Assembly: GCF_000820005.1 (NCBI RefSeq) | Contig: NZ_CDBL01000073.1 | Span: 204,152-268,151, forward strand | Origin: Aeromonas piscicola | GTDB lineage: Bacteria > Pseudomonadota > Gammaproteobacteria > Enterobacterales > Aeromonadaceae | Length of the DNA stretch: 64,000 nucleotides | Direction: 5' to 3' | Shown here: one piece after another, positions 31,404-41,101 of the stretch | How positions within the stretch are numbered: position 1 is the stretch's first letter | How the letters are laid out: the number at the start of each line of letters is the position of its first letter | Notes under the pieces: model-generated | What the model saw: the letters and a program-made list of their open reading frames with translations, nothing else | Told to the model about the DNA's origin: nothing | Database searches by the model: none | Made by a program: the position numbers and the translations under genes

Positions 31404-34295
31404 TCAATCATCCAGGGTCAGGACGACCTTGGCTTCCTTGTCCGCTTCCCGCACCTGGCTGTCGAGTACAAACAGCCGCTCCGGCGCTATCCCCTGGGTA
31501 TCCACCAGATACTCCTTGGTGTTCTGGGCGCGGCGCATGGCGAGGTTGCGCAGGGACTTGGCGGTGATCAGCTGCTGATCTCGCAGCAGGATCTCCGCCT
31601 GGGTACGCAGGGCCGGGCTCGACTCATCCAGTTTCAGCCGATCGGCCAGATCCCCAAGATCCTCGTTGAAGCGCGCCTCATAGGCCTCAGCCAGCGCCGC
31701 TTGCAGGGCGGGATCCTGCTCCAGCAGGGCGAGGTCGACCGGTGCGCCCGTGATCTTGGCCAGCGCCCGCTCCAGCTTCTGGCGCTGCAAGATGGGGCGC
31801 TCCTCGTTGAAGTTGACCTTGCCGCGAATGTTCATGCTGAGCTTGGGCCTATCCTTGAGGGCCTGTGCCAGCTTGGCCAGCTTATTCTGCTGAGTGGGGG
31901 TGAGATCCGGCTCACCGGGCAGGAAGGGCAGTTCGTCCAGATCTTCGGTGCCGCCGGCCAGGGAGGCCAGCAGGGAGAAGGGGGAGGTGATGGCCTTGCT
32001 TAGCGTGTTGCTCAGCACATCCCAGAAGATGTTGCCCAGGCTGAAGTCCGGCTGATCCAGATTGCCCTTCACCTTGAGGTTCATCTGGATGACGCCATTG
32101 GCATCGCTGAGCAGTGCGATGGCCAGTCCCAGCGGCAGATCCCTGGCCTGCTCGCTCTTGATCTTCTCCCCCAGTTGCAACTTCTTGATGGTGATGTCGT
32201 TGTCCCCCTCAAGCCGGTTGCCCTGCAGCTTGTAGTTCAGCTTCATGGAGAGCTGCCCCTTGTCGATGGCATAGCCCGCATAGGTGCTGGAGTAGGGGGT
32301 GAAGGTGGTGAGTTCCAGATTGTTGAAGGTGACTGCCACGTCCAGCACAGGCTGCTCGATCAGCAGGTTGGTGCCGCCGCGAATAGTCACGGGGGCATAG
32401 CGGTCAACCTTGCCGTTGAAGGCGAGATCCGATCGCTGGCCGGGAATGTTGCTGATATGGCGGCTCTGGCCGCTGAGGGAGGCGATGTCCACCACGAACT
32501 CCGGGCTCAGGCTGCGATCGGCAAAGCGCAGGTTGCCCTGCTCGGTGCGGATCTGATCTATGGTGATGCGGGGGGCGGGCCCGCTGGACGGCTTGGTACT
32601 GGCGGCTTGCGGCAGCAGCAGTTGCTGAACGTTGGTCACCCTGTCCTCGTTGATCTCGATGCGGGCAAAGGGCTTGCGCAGCAAGATGTCGCCAATCTTC
32701 ACCTGCTGGCTGATACCGTCATAGTGCAGTCCGCTCAATTGCAGGTGCTCTATCTGCAGCAGACGCTGATTGTCTGCCCGATCCAGCACATTGAGATGCT
32801 CGATGTCGAGCCCGCCCGTGACGTCGAGCCGGCTCAGCGTCCCCTTGACATCGGTGGCGATGGCCAGCTTGGTGCGGCTGGCGAGCAGGCCATCGCGCAC
32901 GCTGATGCGCAGCAGATCCTGCAGGTAGGGCTGGGCCCACTTGAGGGGCAACCCTGCCTGCTTGATATCCCCGTCGAGGGCGAAGGGGGTGAGGGTGAGG
33001 GCGCCGTCAAACCCCAGTGTACTCTGGGCGTTGAGGGTGGCATTGAGGTTGAGCGGGCTGCGCTGGCCTGTCTGGCTGCTCAGGTTGCCGAGGGAGAGGT
33101 TCAGACCGGAGAGTTCCCGCAGTTGCGGCTTGCCGCTGCTCGATTCGGTCAGCTTGAGCTCGCCCTGGCTGATGCGGGTCTCCTTGAGCGACCAGCGCCA
33201 CGGCTTGCCGTTATCCGCTTGCTTGTCCGCCGGCTTGGCGGCGGCCTGCGGGATCAGCAGGGCGGCCAGATCCAGTTGTTGGTTGGCAGCCAGGGTGGCA
33301 GTGATGGCCGGTGTCTTGAGCGCTATCTTGTCGATCTGGATCGACTGCTTGCCGCCATCCATGGCAATGCCTGCCAGCGCCAGCTGCTTGAAGCGGGCAA
33401 ACTCGGCGCCCTTGCTCTGCTTGAGCTGCCAGTCGTTCAGGGTCAGCTTGCCCTTGGCGAGCTGCCAGTCCAGTCCCTGCTTGCCGGGCGTGAGCCGGTA
33501 ATCCAGCTCCGTACTGGCCTCGCCTTTCACCAGATCGACCCTGAGATAGGGGGCCCAGAGCGGTGCGAAGGGTGAGAGCGCCAGTTTGCCGAGGCTGATC
33601 CGGCCCTTGCCTGCCCCCGTCATGATATCGAGCTGGCCGCTGGCCTTGAGCGGGCTGCGCTGGTTGAGGCTGGCGCTCAACTGAAACTGGTTGGTGCGGG
33701 CCGGCGCCGTGGTGAAATCCGGCAGCTGCAGTTCGAGCCCGCTCAGGGTGAGCGGCGGCACCCAGCCCGGGCTGCTGTTTTTGCGACTGTCCTGATAGCG
33801 GATATGGCCCGCGGTGGCGGCCAGCCTGGTTATCTGTACAAGAAGCGGTTCGCCGCCGGCCGGTTCGGGCGTCTGCGTTGGGGCCAGCAAACGGGCCAGG
33901 GCCTCGGTCAGGTTGAAGCGGATGGCCCCCTTGTTGTCCGGGAGCCGAACAAGCTGCACCGCCGGCCGGGTGAGGCTGGCGTCGCTCAGTATGATGGCTT
34001 TCTGGCGCCAGCTTTCGCCAAGTGCGGGGATAACCTGCAACTGCTCGAAGGCGATGATGGGTTGCTGTTTTTCATCGAGCAGCGCCGAGGGACCTATGGT
34101 GAGGGAAGGGTGACGCAGGCCGATGCTTATCTCCCCCAGGGTCAGGTTCAGACCATAATGCTTGGCCAGCCAGCCCGGCAGGTGGCGCTGGGTGAGGGTG
34201 GGGGCTTGCCATAACAGGATGAACAGGGAGATGAGCAATACGGCGCAAGAGTAAAGGACGTAGCGCAGCAGGCGGGCACGCAGGGGCTTGGGCAT
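31404..34295 (-). CDS. AsmA-like DUF748 envelope protein
   Basis: A 963-residue protein with one N-terminal membrane helix (about residues 10-30, YVLYSCAVLLISLFILLW) and a long periplasmic repeat-rich beta region with the DUF748/AsmA-like pattern (LNLTLGEISIG near the start, LSMKLNYKLQGNRLEGDNDITIKKLQLGEKI later). The C-terminus (PILQRQKLERALAKITG... PERLFVLDSQVRE) recalls OmpA-like associations of this family. Such proteins are thought to bridge the envelope for lipid transport. ATG 34295 has GGAG upstream. Confidence 0.85.
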   Translation of the reverse strand: MPKPLRARLLRYVLYSCAVLLISLFILLWQAPTLTQRHLPGWLAKHYGLNLTLGEISIGLRHPSLTIGPSALLDEKQQPIIAFEQLQVIPALGESWRQKAIILSDASLTRPAVQLVRLPDNKGAIRFNLTEALARLLAPTQTPEPAGGEPLLVQITRLAATAGHIRYQDSRKNSSPGWVPPLTLSGLELQLPDFTTAPARTNQFQLSASLNQRSPLKASGQLDIMTGAGKGRISLGKLALSPFAPLWAPYLRVDLVKGEASTELDYRLTPGKQGLDWQLAKGKLTLNDWQLKQSKGAEFARFKQLALAGIAMDGGKQSIQIDKIALKTPAITATLAANQQLDLAALLIPQAAAKPADKQADNGKPWRWSLKETRISQGELKLTESSSGKPQLRELSGLNLSLGNLSSQTGQRSPLNLNATLNAQSTLGFDGALTLTPFALDGDIKQAGLPLKWAQPYLQDLLRISVRDGLLASRTKLAIATDVKGTLSRLDVTGGLDIEHLNVLDRADNQRLLQIEHLQLSGLHYDGISQQVKIGDILLRKPFARIEINEDRVTNVQQLLLPQAASTKPSSGPAPRITIDQIRTEQGNLRFADRSLSPEFVVDIASLSGQSRHISNIPGQRSDLAFNGKVDRYAPVTIRGGTNLLIEQPVLDVAVTFNNLELTTFTPYSSTYAGYAIDKGQLSMKLNYKLQGNRLEGDNDITIKKLQLGEKIKSEQARDLPLGLAIALLSDANGVIQMNLKVKGNLDQPDFSLGNIFWDVLSNTLSKAITSPFSLLASLAGGTEDLDELPFLPGEPDLTPTQQNKLAKLAQALKDRPKLSMNIRGKVNFNEERPILQRQKLERALAKITGAPVDLALLEQDPALQAALAEAYEARFNEDLGDLADRLKLDESSPALRTQAEILLRDQQLITAKSLRNLAMRRAQNTKEYLVDTQGIAPERLFVLDSQVREADKEAKVVLTLDD

Positions 34296-34343
34296 GAAGG
34301 TCTCCAATTGATGCGCATAGGGTACCAAAATCTCAGGCGATGA

Positions 34344-35117
34344 TCATGGTGCCGCTTGCTGCTGTACGCCGTACTTTGTCCAAAGGCGTGTCAGTCTTCC
34401 ACTGCTCTGCAACTCGGCCAGCCAGGCTTCCAGCTGGCTGGTCGAGATGCTGGCCGTCGGACTGAGCAGCGCTCTCAGCTCATACTGCTGATCCCATTTG
34501 TCTGATCGCAACAGGTGGGCGGCCTGCTGCGGATACTGTTTGCTGAACTGATTGAGGTAGGCGAGGTTAAGGATGGCCACGTCGCCGCGCCCCTTGAACA
34601 ATCCCTGTATGGCGGTGGCACTATCTTTCACCAGCGTGATGTGAAAGCGCTGCTTGAGCGCGTCCGCATTGGCATTGAAGTCGGCAAATCCATAGTGATA
34701 ACCGGTGACGCCGATAAGCTTGCGCTGATCAATGTGTTCGAAGAAGGTTTGATCACGCCCGGGCACCTTGAGAGCAACATATATTTCGCCCCCCAGCAGT
34801 AAAGGTGGGGTCATGTGAACTTGTCCCTCATCCCAATTCCAGCGGATATCCTCGAACAGCATGAGGGAGAAGCGGCCGAGTGCCAGCGCCTGATAGCGAT
34901 AGGTGGCCGAGGTGGGGACAAAGACGAAACGCACCTCTTGCTGAACTTCGTTGAGCGCCGAGATGAGATCCAGTGTCAGTCCCCGATAGCGGTTTTCACT
35001 CTCCTTGACCACGAAGGGGGCATAGGGGTAACCCCCGACCCGGATCAGGGGGTGGCTCCAGGCCGTGGAGCAGAACAAGAGTAACAACCAGCACCAGCAT
35101 TTTATCGGGAGCACCAA
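34344..35117 (-). CDS. Periplasmic solute-binding protein, family 3
   Basis: A 257-residue protein with a signal-peptide-like N-terminus (WCWLLLLFCSTAWSHP) and a family-3 solute-binding fold: IRVGGYPYAPFVVKESENRYRGLTLDLISALNE and GVTGYHYGFADFN. No transporter gene is nearby, so it may be an orphan sensor or binding protein. The N-terminus is unsure: TTG 35117 or GTG 35114 are the only starts in range, with no strong ribosome site. Confidence 0.75.
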   Translation of the reverse strand: MVLPIKCWCWLLLLFCSTAWSHPLIRVGGYPYAPFVVKESENRYRGLTLDLISALNEVQQEVRFVFVPTSATYRYQALALGRFSLMLFEDIRWNWDEGQVHMTPPLLLGGEIYVALKVPGRDQTFFEHIDQRKLIGVTGYHYGFADFNANADALKQRFHITLVKDSATAIQGLFKGRGDVAILNLAYLNQFSKQYPQQAAHLLRSDKWDQQYELRALLSPTASISTSQLEAWLAELQSSGRLTRLWTKYGVQQQAAP

Positions 35118-35142
35118 GATGGTGAGATGATCCCAGATTCGG

Positions 35143-35553
35143 TTAATCTGCGCTGGTTTTCAAGCTGTTAAGGGAATTTGCACAGCGCTGCTCGGCGGCT
35201 TCCAGCTCTGCCATCACCATCTGGATATCCTCCAGTTGCTGGTGCAGGGATTGGCGCTTGGCATTGATGAGCTGGATCATGGAGTGGAGCTGGGTCTTGC
35301 TCGATCTGTCTGTGTCATACATGTCGAACAGCTCGCGGATTTCCGCCAGGCTGAAGCCGAGCCGTTTGCCGCGCAATGTCAGCTTGAGGCGGATCTTGTC
35401 CTTGTGGCTGTAGATGCGGGTCTGTCCCTCCCGGGTCGGTGTGATCAGTCCCTCATCCTCGTAGTAGCGGATGGTGCGCGGCGTGATATCAAACTCGTGG
35501 GCCAGCTCGGAGATGCTGTAGGTGATCTCCTTGCCGGGCTGGGACGGTGGCAT
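35143..35553 (-). CDS. liuR: MerR-type regulator of branched-chain amino acid catabolism (LiuR-like)
   Basis: A 136-residue MerR protein: YSISELAHEFDITPRTIRYYEDEGLITP is the winged HTH, followed by the dimer helix. It lies at the end of the liu operon, in the same direction, 15 bases after liuE. LiuR is known in gammaproteobacteria to repress the liu and ivd operons, responding to leucine-pathway CoA esters. A matching palindrome lies between the two operons here at 42346-42361. Confidence 0.9.
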   Translation of the reverse strand: MPPSQPGKEITYSISELAHEFDITPRTIRYYEDEGLITPTREGQTRIYSHKDKIRLKLTLRGKRLGFSLAEIRELFDMYDTDRSSKTQLHSMIQLINAKRQSLHQQLEDIQMVMAELEAAEQRCANSLNSLKTSAD

Positions 35554-35567
35554 GGTAGTGACTCCTG

Positions 35568-36524
35568 TTAGTGCGAGGATGACTGGCAAAGGCGCATCCG
35601 CAGCCGCTCTGCATTGGCGTGCAGGGCCTGGCCGACCTGGGAGCCGTTGGGGCGACCGAGTTGCTCGCTCACCCATTGGCCGGTGGCGGCCAATTTATCG
35701 AGACTCACTCCTGTGCTCATGCCAAGGCCGTGCAGCAGATAGACCACCTCTTCCGAGGCGACGTTGCCGGAAGCCCCCGGTGCATAGGGGCAACCGCCCA
35801 GCCCGGCCACCGAGCAGTCTATGGTGCGGATGCCGCGTTCCAACGCAGGCAGCAGGTTGGCCAGCCCCTGGCCATAGGTGTCGTGGAAGTGCACCGCGAG
35901 CCGGCCCGCCGGGATCTCGTGCAGCACAGCATCCAGCATGGGCGCCACCGTGCCCGGGGTGCCGACCCCTATGGTGTCACCCAGGGAGATCTCGTGACAG
36001 CCGAGATCCAGCAGCCGCTCGGCCATGGCCGCGACCCGTTTCGGGCGGGTCGGGCCGTCGAACGGGCAGGCGATGACGGTGGAGAGATAACCGCGCACCT
36101 TGATGCCGAGGCGGCGCGCCTCCAGCACCAGGGGGGCGAAGCGCACCAGGGACTCCTCCACGCCGATGCCGATATTGGCGCGGGTAAAGCCATCGGAGCA
36201 GGCGGTGAAGAGGCCAATTTCGTCGGCCCGGGCGGCAATGGCGGCCTGCAGGCCTTGCAAGTTGGGCACCAGGGCGCCGTAGCGGGTCGGCCCCTTGCGC
36301 GGCAGGGCCTTGAAAAGTTCGGCGGAGTCCGCCATCTGCGGCACTTTTTTGGGGGAGACGAAGGCCCCTACCTCGATGCGCTGCAGGCCGCTCTCGGCCA
36401 GGCGCGCGATCAGCTCCAGCCGCTGGACAAGCGGCAGGGTACTGGCCTCGTTTTGCAGGCCGTCGCGCGGGCCCATCTCTACCAGGCTCACCTTGTCATC
36501 CTGCATTCCTGATTCTCTTTTCAT
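35568..36524 (-). CDS. liuE: Hydroxymethylglutaryl-CoA lyase
   Basis: A 318-residue TIM-barrel enzyme: VEMGPRDGLQNE at the start holds the metal-binding Asp, and HFHDTYGQGLAN (metal His pair) and GLGGCPYAPGASGNVASEE (HMG-CoA lyase signature, with the active Cys) follow. It splits HMG-CoA to acetyl-CoA and acetoacetate, the last step of leucine degradation. ATG 36524 overlaps the liuD stop (ATGA); an inner ATG at 36506 is possible. Confidence 0.94.
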   Translation of the reverse strand: MKRESGMQDDKVSLVEMGPRDGLQNEASTLPLVQRLELIARLAESGLQRIEVGAFVSPKKVPQMADSAELFKALPRKGPTRYGALVPNLQGLQAAIAARADEIGLFTACSDGFTRANIGIGVEESLVRFAPLVLEARRLGIKVRGYLSTVIACPFDGPTRPKRVAAMAERLLDLGCHEISLGDTIGVGTPGTVAPMLDAVLHEIPAGRLAVHFHDTYGQGLANLLPALERGIRTIDCSVAGLGGCPYAPGASGNVASEEVVYLLHGLGMSTGVSLDKLAATGQWVSEQLGRPNGSQVGQALHANAERLRMRLCQSSSH

Positions 36525-38485
36525 GACCCGCTCTCTTGTTGATCCACGGCATCGGCAAAGCGCACCAGTATGGCCCCCTGGCTCACCTGTTCCCCTTGTT
36601 TGCATTGCAGGGTCTCGATCACCCCGTCGCGATCGGCTTTCAAGACGTGCTCCATCTTCATCGCCTCCAGTACCAGCAGGGGTTGGCCCTTGCTGACGCG
36701 CTGGCCGGTCTCGACCAGCAGCGTCACGACTATGCCGTGCATGGGGGCCGTTGCACCCTGAGCGGCGCTTGTGTCCTGATCATGATGCAGCTGATGGTGC
36801 TGCTCATCGGCGCAGAAGCGGATGCGCTGGCCATCGAGCAGCAACACGCATTCGGTGGCGGTCAGCGTCTGGACGGGGCAGCGTTGCCAGTGTCCTGCCT
36901 GCTGCAGGCGGATATGATCGGCGCCCAGCTCGCAGGGGAGCGATCCCCCCTGCCACGTCAGCGTGCCGGCGCGCTCGGACAGGGTCAGCACCCGGGCCTC
37001 GTCGCCGATGCGCACCGCCGCCATCCAGTTCCTGCTGGCCCCCAAGCGAAAGCCGCGCGCCTGTTGCCAGGGGGAGGGGTCGGCACTGCGGCTGGCGAGC
37101 CAGAGGGTGGCCAGCGGCCAGGCCAGCTCCGGGATGGCTTGCGGCTCGGTGGGGATGGGCCACTGGGTGTGATGGCGCATGGCCAGCACGTCCGGCTCCT
37201 GACACAGGCGCAGCAGCAGCGCCCCGTTGTGCACCAGCGGGCCGAGGTCAAGCGCTGCCAGCGCATCGGCCAGTTGGGCAAACGCCTCGGTGCGGCTCTG
37301 GCCGTGGGCGATCAGCTTGGCGATCATGGGATCGTAATAGGGGCTGACCTCATCGCCAGCGGTGACGCCGGTGTCGATGCGTACGCCAGCAGGCCAGTGG
37401 AGCCAGTGGATGGGGCCGCTGGCGGGCAGAAAACCTGCCGCCACATCCTCGGCGTAGAGGCGCGCCTCCACCGCGTGGCCGCGCAGCACCACCTCATCCT
37501 GGGTGAGCGGCAGCGGCTTGCCTTCGGCTACCGCCAACTGCCAAGCCACCAGATCCTGTCCGGTGACGCACTCGGTGACAGGATGCTCCACCTGCAGGCG
37601 GGTGTTCATCTCCATGAAGAAGAACTCATCCCCGCACAGCAGAAACTCTATGGTGCCGGCGCCTCGATAGTCGATGGCCCGGGCGGCGGCGACGGCCGCC
37701 TCGCCCATGGCGCGGCGCAGACCAGGCGCTATGTTCGGCGCGGGGGCTTCTTCGATCACCTTCTGGTGGCGGCGCTGCAAGGAGCAGTCCCTGTCTCCCA
37801 GGTAGATGGCGTTGCCGAAGGTATCGGCAAACACCTGCACCTCCACGTGGCGGGCATGGGCCAGATAGCGCTCAAGCAGCACATGGTCATCCCCGAAGGC
37901 GGCCAGTGCCTCGCGTTTTACCGCCGCCAGCGCCGCATCGAATTCATCTATCCGATCGACCCGGCGCATCCCCTTGCCACCGCCGCCGCTGGCGGCCTTG
38001 ATAAGGAGCGGGAAGCCGGTCAGCAAGGCCTGCTCGCGCAGCCACTCGGGGCGCTGATCCGCGCCGTGATAGCCGGGCAGCACGGGCACGCCGGCCGCCA
38101 GCATCAGCGCCTTGGCCCCCGACTTGTCGCCCATGGCGAGAATGGCGGCGCCGCTCGGGCCGATGAAGCGCAGGCCACGCTGTTCGCAGGCGGTGGCAAA
38201 GTCGCTGTTCTCCGACAAGAAGCCGTAACCGGGGTGGATGGCGTCGGCCTTGGCCTGCTGGGCGATGCGCAGCACCTTGGCGGCGTCGAGGTAGCTCTCC
38301 CGTGCGGGAGCTGGCCCCAGATGCCAGGCTTCGTCGGCTTCCCGTACATGCATGGCATTTTGGTCGGCATCCGAGTAGAGGGCTATGGTGTGGATGCCGA
38401 GGCGCCGGGCCGTTTTGATAATGCGCACGGAGATTTCGCCTCTATTGGCAATCAGCAGGCGCTTGATAGGTGCCTGATGGGGCAT
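36521..38485 (-). CDS. liuD: Methylcrotonyl-CoA carboxylase biotin-carboxylase/BCCP subunit
   Basis: A 654-residue biotin carboxylase: PIKRLLIANRGEISVRI at the start, GGGGKGMR as the ATP-grasp loop, EMNTRLQVEHPVTE, and a C-terminal biotinyl domain with EAMKM (biotin on the Lys). With LiuB it carboxylates 3-methylcrotonyl-CoA. The present ATG is 113 bases beyond the junction with liuC. A second, diverged copy of this N-terminus starts exactly at that junction (separate entry), so this operon junction has been rearranged. Confidence 0.94.
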   Translation of the reverse strand: MPHQAPIKRLLIANRGEISVRIIKTARRLGIHTIALYSDADQNAMHVREADEAWHLGPAPARESYLDAAKVLRIAQQAKADAIHPGYGFLSENSDFATACEQRGLRFIGPSGAAILAMGDKSGAKALMLAAGVPVLPGYHGADQRPEWLREQALLTGFPLLIKAASGGGGKGMRRVDRIDEFDAALAAVKREALAAFGDDHVLLERYLAHARHVEVQVFADTFGNAIYLGDRDCSLQRRHQKVIEEAPAPNIAPGLRRAMGEAAVAAARAIDYRGAGTIEFLLCGDEFFFMEMNTRLQVEHPVTECVTGQDLVAWQLAVAEGKPLPLTQDEVVLRGHAVEARLYAEDVAAGFLPASGPIHWLHWPAGVRIDTGVTAGDEVSPYYDPMIAKLIAHGQSRTEAFAQLADALAALDLGPLVHNGALLLRLCQEPDVLAMRHHTQWPIPTEPQAIPELAWPLATLWLASRSADPSPWQQARGFRLGASRNWMAAVRIGDEARVLTLSERAGTLTWQGGSLPCELGADHIRLQQAGHWQRCPVQTLTATECVLLLDGQRIRFCADEQHHQLHHDQDTSAAQGATAPMHGIVVTLLVETGQRVSKGQPLLVLEAMKMEHVLKADRDGVIETLQCKQGEQVSQGAILVRFADAVDQQESGS

Positions 38486-38598
38486 TTTTTCGCCTCGCTG
38501 ATAAAGGTACGCAGGGGCCTGATGTGTTGATCCGCACCGCGGTTATCCTCGCCACGGTTGGCGATCAGCAGGCGCTTGATGGGGTGATCTTGGGTCAT
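38452..38598 (-). pseudogene. Vestigial copy of the liuD 5' end
   Basis: A 48-codon frame beginning at an ATG that overlaps the liuC stop (ATGA). Its residues 6-17, PIKRLLIANRGE, equal residues 6-17 of LiuD. The DNA differs at five codons, all silent (CCC/CCT, ATC/ATT, AAC/AAT, CGT/AGA, GAG/GAA). After GE it diverges and then runs out of frame into the real liuD. It looks like the displaced original liuD start. It might make a 48-residue peptide but is unlikely to be functional. Confidence 0.8.
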
Positions 38599-39434
38599 GC
38601 TTCATCCTTGAAACGGGGGCGCCAGGCGGGAGGACGTTTGTCGAAGAAGGCCTGCATGCCCTCCTGAGCCTCGAGCCCGACCCGTACCCGGGCTATGGTC
38701 TCGACGGTTTTCTCTTCGTGCAGGCTGGCGGTGTGGCTCTCGATGGCGGCCAGCAGCCGCTTGGTCTCTTTCATCGCCTCCGGGCCGTTGCGACACAGGC
38801 GCAAGGCCAGCGCGCGCCCTTCGGCCAGCAACTGCTCCGGCCTGGCCAACTGGTGCGCCACATTGAGCCGACAGGCGGTGATGGCATCGAAGGGTTCGGC
38901 GCTCAGCATGTAGCGGCGCGCTTGGCGCATGCCCATGGCGCGCACCACATAGGGGCTGATCACCGCAGGCACCAGCCCCAGACTCACCTCGGAGAGGCAG
39001 AAGCGGGCATCCTCGCTTGCCAGCACCAGATCGCAGGCGCAGACAAGGCCCAGTGCGCCGCCATAGGCCGCGCCTTGCACCAGCGCCACCGTGGGGAAGG
39101 GCAGCTCGTCCAGGGTTTGCATCAATCGCGCCAGCACCCGGGCATCTTCCCGGTTGTGCTCGAAGTCGGCGTGGGCCAGGTTGCGCATCCAGTTGAGGTC
39201 GGCGCCGGCGCAAAAGTGCCTGCCCTCAGCTCGCAGCAAGAGGGCATGGGGCCGTTCGGCAAGCGCGTGGCCGTGGCGATGGGCCAGATCATCGAGGCAA
39301 TCGAGCAGCCCCAGCATGAGATCGGCATCGAAGGCGTTGTGGCAGGCGGGGCGCGAAAGCACCAGCTCGGCCAGCGGACCGTGACGCTCCAGGCGAAATC
39401 CTTGTTGAGCGCCGCTGAAAAGTGGATCGGACAT
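38595..39434 (-). CDS. liuC: Methylglutaconyl-CoA hydratase (enoyl-CoA hydratase family)
   Basis: A 279-residue crotonase-fold protein: HFCAGADLNWM and VQGAAYGGALGLVCACD form the oxyanion hole and the active-site helix; SLGLVPAVISPYVVRAMG follows. In the leucine pathway this enzyme hydrates 3-methylglutaconyl-CoA to HMG-CoA. It lies between the two carboxylase subunit genes, as is usual in liu operons. Its stop overlaps the ATG of the vestigial liuD start. Confidence 0.92.
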   Translation of the reverse strand: MSDPLFSGAQQGFRLERHGPLAELVLSRPACHNAFDADLMLGLLDCLDDLAHRHGHALAERPHALLLRAEGRHFCAGADLNWMRNLAHADFEHNREDARVLARLMQTLDELPFPTVALVQGAAYGGALGLVCACDLVLASEDARFCLSEVSLGLVPAVISPYVVRAMGMRQARRYMLSAEPFDAITACRLNVAHQLARPEQLLAEGRALALRLCRNGPEAMKETKRLLAAIESHTASLHEEKTVETIARVRVGLEAQEGMQAFFDKRPPAWRPRFKDEA

Positions 39435-39444
39435 GTCGAACTCC

Positions 39445-41046
39445 TTACATCCGGAAGATGCCGTACTGTTCCGGGCCTGTCTCGGCCCCCTGACAAGCGG
39501 CCAGCGCCAGCGCCAGTACGGTGCGGCTCTGGGCTGGATCTATGACGCCATCATCCCACAGCCTTGCGCTGGCGTAGTAGGGATGACCCTGCCGTTCGTA
39601 CTGGGCGATCACGGGCGCGCGGATGGCGTCCGCCTCCTGCTCGCTCAACGGCTTGCCCTCAACGGCCAGCTTGTCGCGGCGCACCTGTACCAGCACACCG
39701 GCAGCCTGCTCGCCGCCCATGACAGAGATGCGACTGTTGGGCCAGCTGAACAGAAAATCGGGCTCATAGGCGCGGCCACACATGCCGTAGTTGCCCGCGC
39801 CGAAGCTGCCGCCGACGATCAGGGTTATCTTGGGTACCCGGCTGCAGGCCACGGCGGTGACCAGTTTGGCCCCATGTTTGGCGATGCCTTCCCGCTCTGC
39901 GGTACTGCCCACCATAAAGCCGGTGATGTTTTGCAGGAACAGCAGGGGAATGGAGCGCCTGTTGCAGAGCTGGATAAAGTGGGCGCCTTTCTGGGCGCTG
40001 TCGCTGTGCAGCACGCCATTGTTGGCGAGGATCCCCACCTGCATGCCCTCGATCCGGGCAAAGCCGGTGACAAGCGTGGTGCCAAACAGTGCCTTGAATT
40101 CGTCAAACTCCGAGCCGTCCACCAGGCGGGCGATGAGCTCGCGGGCGTCATAGGCGCGCTTGAGGCTGGTCCCCACCAGACCATAGAGATCTTCTATCGG
40201 ATAACAGGGGGCTTCATAGGCTGGGGTGGATGGAGTGGCGTGTTCTCCCAGGTTGCCAACTAACGTGCGGGCGATGGCCAGCGCATGGGCATCGTCCTTG
40301 GCCAGGTGATCCGCCACGCCTGAGTGAGCGCAGTGCACCTCGGCGCCGCCGAGGGCCTCGGCGCTGATCTCCTCGCCCGTGGCCGCCTTGACCAGCGGCG
40401 GCCCCGCCAGAAAGATGGTGGCCTGGTTCTTGACCATGATGGACTCATCCGCCATGGCGGGCACATAGGCGCCGCCTGCGGTGCAGAGCCCCATCACCAC
40501 CGCCAGCTGGGGGATGTTCCGGGCCGACATGCGAGCCTGGTTGTAGAAGATGCGGCCAAAATGTTCCCGGTCGGGAAATACCTCATCCTGCATGGGCAGG
40601 AAGGCGCCGCCGGAATCCACCAGATAGAGGCAGGGCAGGCGCAGCCGCTCGGCAATTGCCTGGGCGCGCAGGTGCTTTTTCACCGTGAGCGGGTAGTAGG
40701 TGCCCCCCTTGACGGTGGCATCGTTCACCACCAGCAGGCAGAGCCTGCCCGCAATCTGGCCGAGCCCAGTGATGATGCCGGCGGCGGGCACAGGCTCGTC
40801 ATAGACCTGCCAGGCGGCCAGCGCCGAGAGTTCGAGAAACGGGGATCCCGGGTCAAGCAGCTGGTTGATGCGCTCGCGGGGCAGCAGCTTGCCACGGGCC
40901 TGATGGCGGGCGTTGTTGGCCTCGCCCCCGCCCTGGGCTATCTCGTCGAGCCGGGCATTGAGATCCTCGACCAGTGCCAGCATGGCCGAGCGGCTCTCGG
41001 CAAATTCGGGGCCCGCCGTGTCGAGGCGGGAGTGGATCCGGCTCAT
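39445..41046 (-). CDS. liuB: Methylcrotonyl-CoA carboxylase carboxyltransferase subunit
   Basis: A 533-residue carboxyltransferase: [47 protein letters not shown], and a C-terminal [28 protein letters not shown] are characteristic. It moves CO2 from biotin on LiuD to 3-methylcrotonyl-CoA. ATG 41046 overlaps the stop of a small diverged copy of the liuA 3' end rather than the real liuA stop, which is 56 bases further. Confidence 0.94.
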   Translation of the reverse strand: MSRIHSRLDTAGPEFAESRSAMLALVEDLNARLDEIAQGGGEANNARHQARGKLLPRERINQLLDPGSPFLELSALAAWQVYDEPVPAAGIITGLGQIAGRLCLLVVNDATVKGGTYYPLTVKKHLRAQAIAERLRLPCLYLVDSGGAFLPMQDEVFPDREHFGRIFYNQARMSARNIPQLAVVMGLCTAGGAYVPAMADESIMVKNQATIFLAGPPLVKAATGEEISAEALGGAEVHCAHSGVADHLAKDDAHALAIARTLVGNLGEHATPSTPAYEAPCYPIEDLYGLVGTSLKRAYDARELIARLVDGSEFDEFKALFGTTLVTGFARIEGMQVGILANNGVLHSDSAQKGAHFIQLCNRRSIPLLFLQNITGFMVGSTAEREGIAKHGAKLVTAVACSRVPKITLIVGGSFGAGNYGMCGRAYEPDFLFSWPNSRISVMGGEQAAGVLVQVRRDKLAVEGKPLSEQEADAIRAPVIAQYERQGHPYYASARLWDDGVIDPAQSRTVLALALAACQGAETGPEQYGIFRM

Positions 41047-41063
41047 GCGTTTTCCCCCATCAG
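41043..41063 (-). repeat. Diverged copy of the liuA 3' end at the liuA-liuB junction
   Basis: Twenty-one bases (encoding LMGENA and stop) match liuA's own 3' end at 41102-41122 at 18 positions. The three differences (GGG/GGA, GAA/GAG, AAC/AAT) are all silent in the liuA frame. The copy's TGA overlaps the liuB ATG (ATGA), as the original junction probably did. Confidence 0.8.
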
Positions 41064-41101
41064 TGCGTTGCTGCCGATATCCGGGCATAAAAGGAGAGGC
41101 T

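Noticed and set aside
36536-38530. A 664-codon plus-strand frame opposite liuD
   Set aside because: Shadow of the biotin carboxylase gene, which has all expected motifs.
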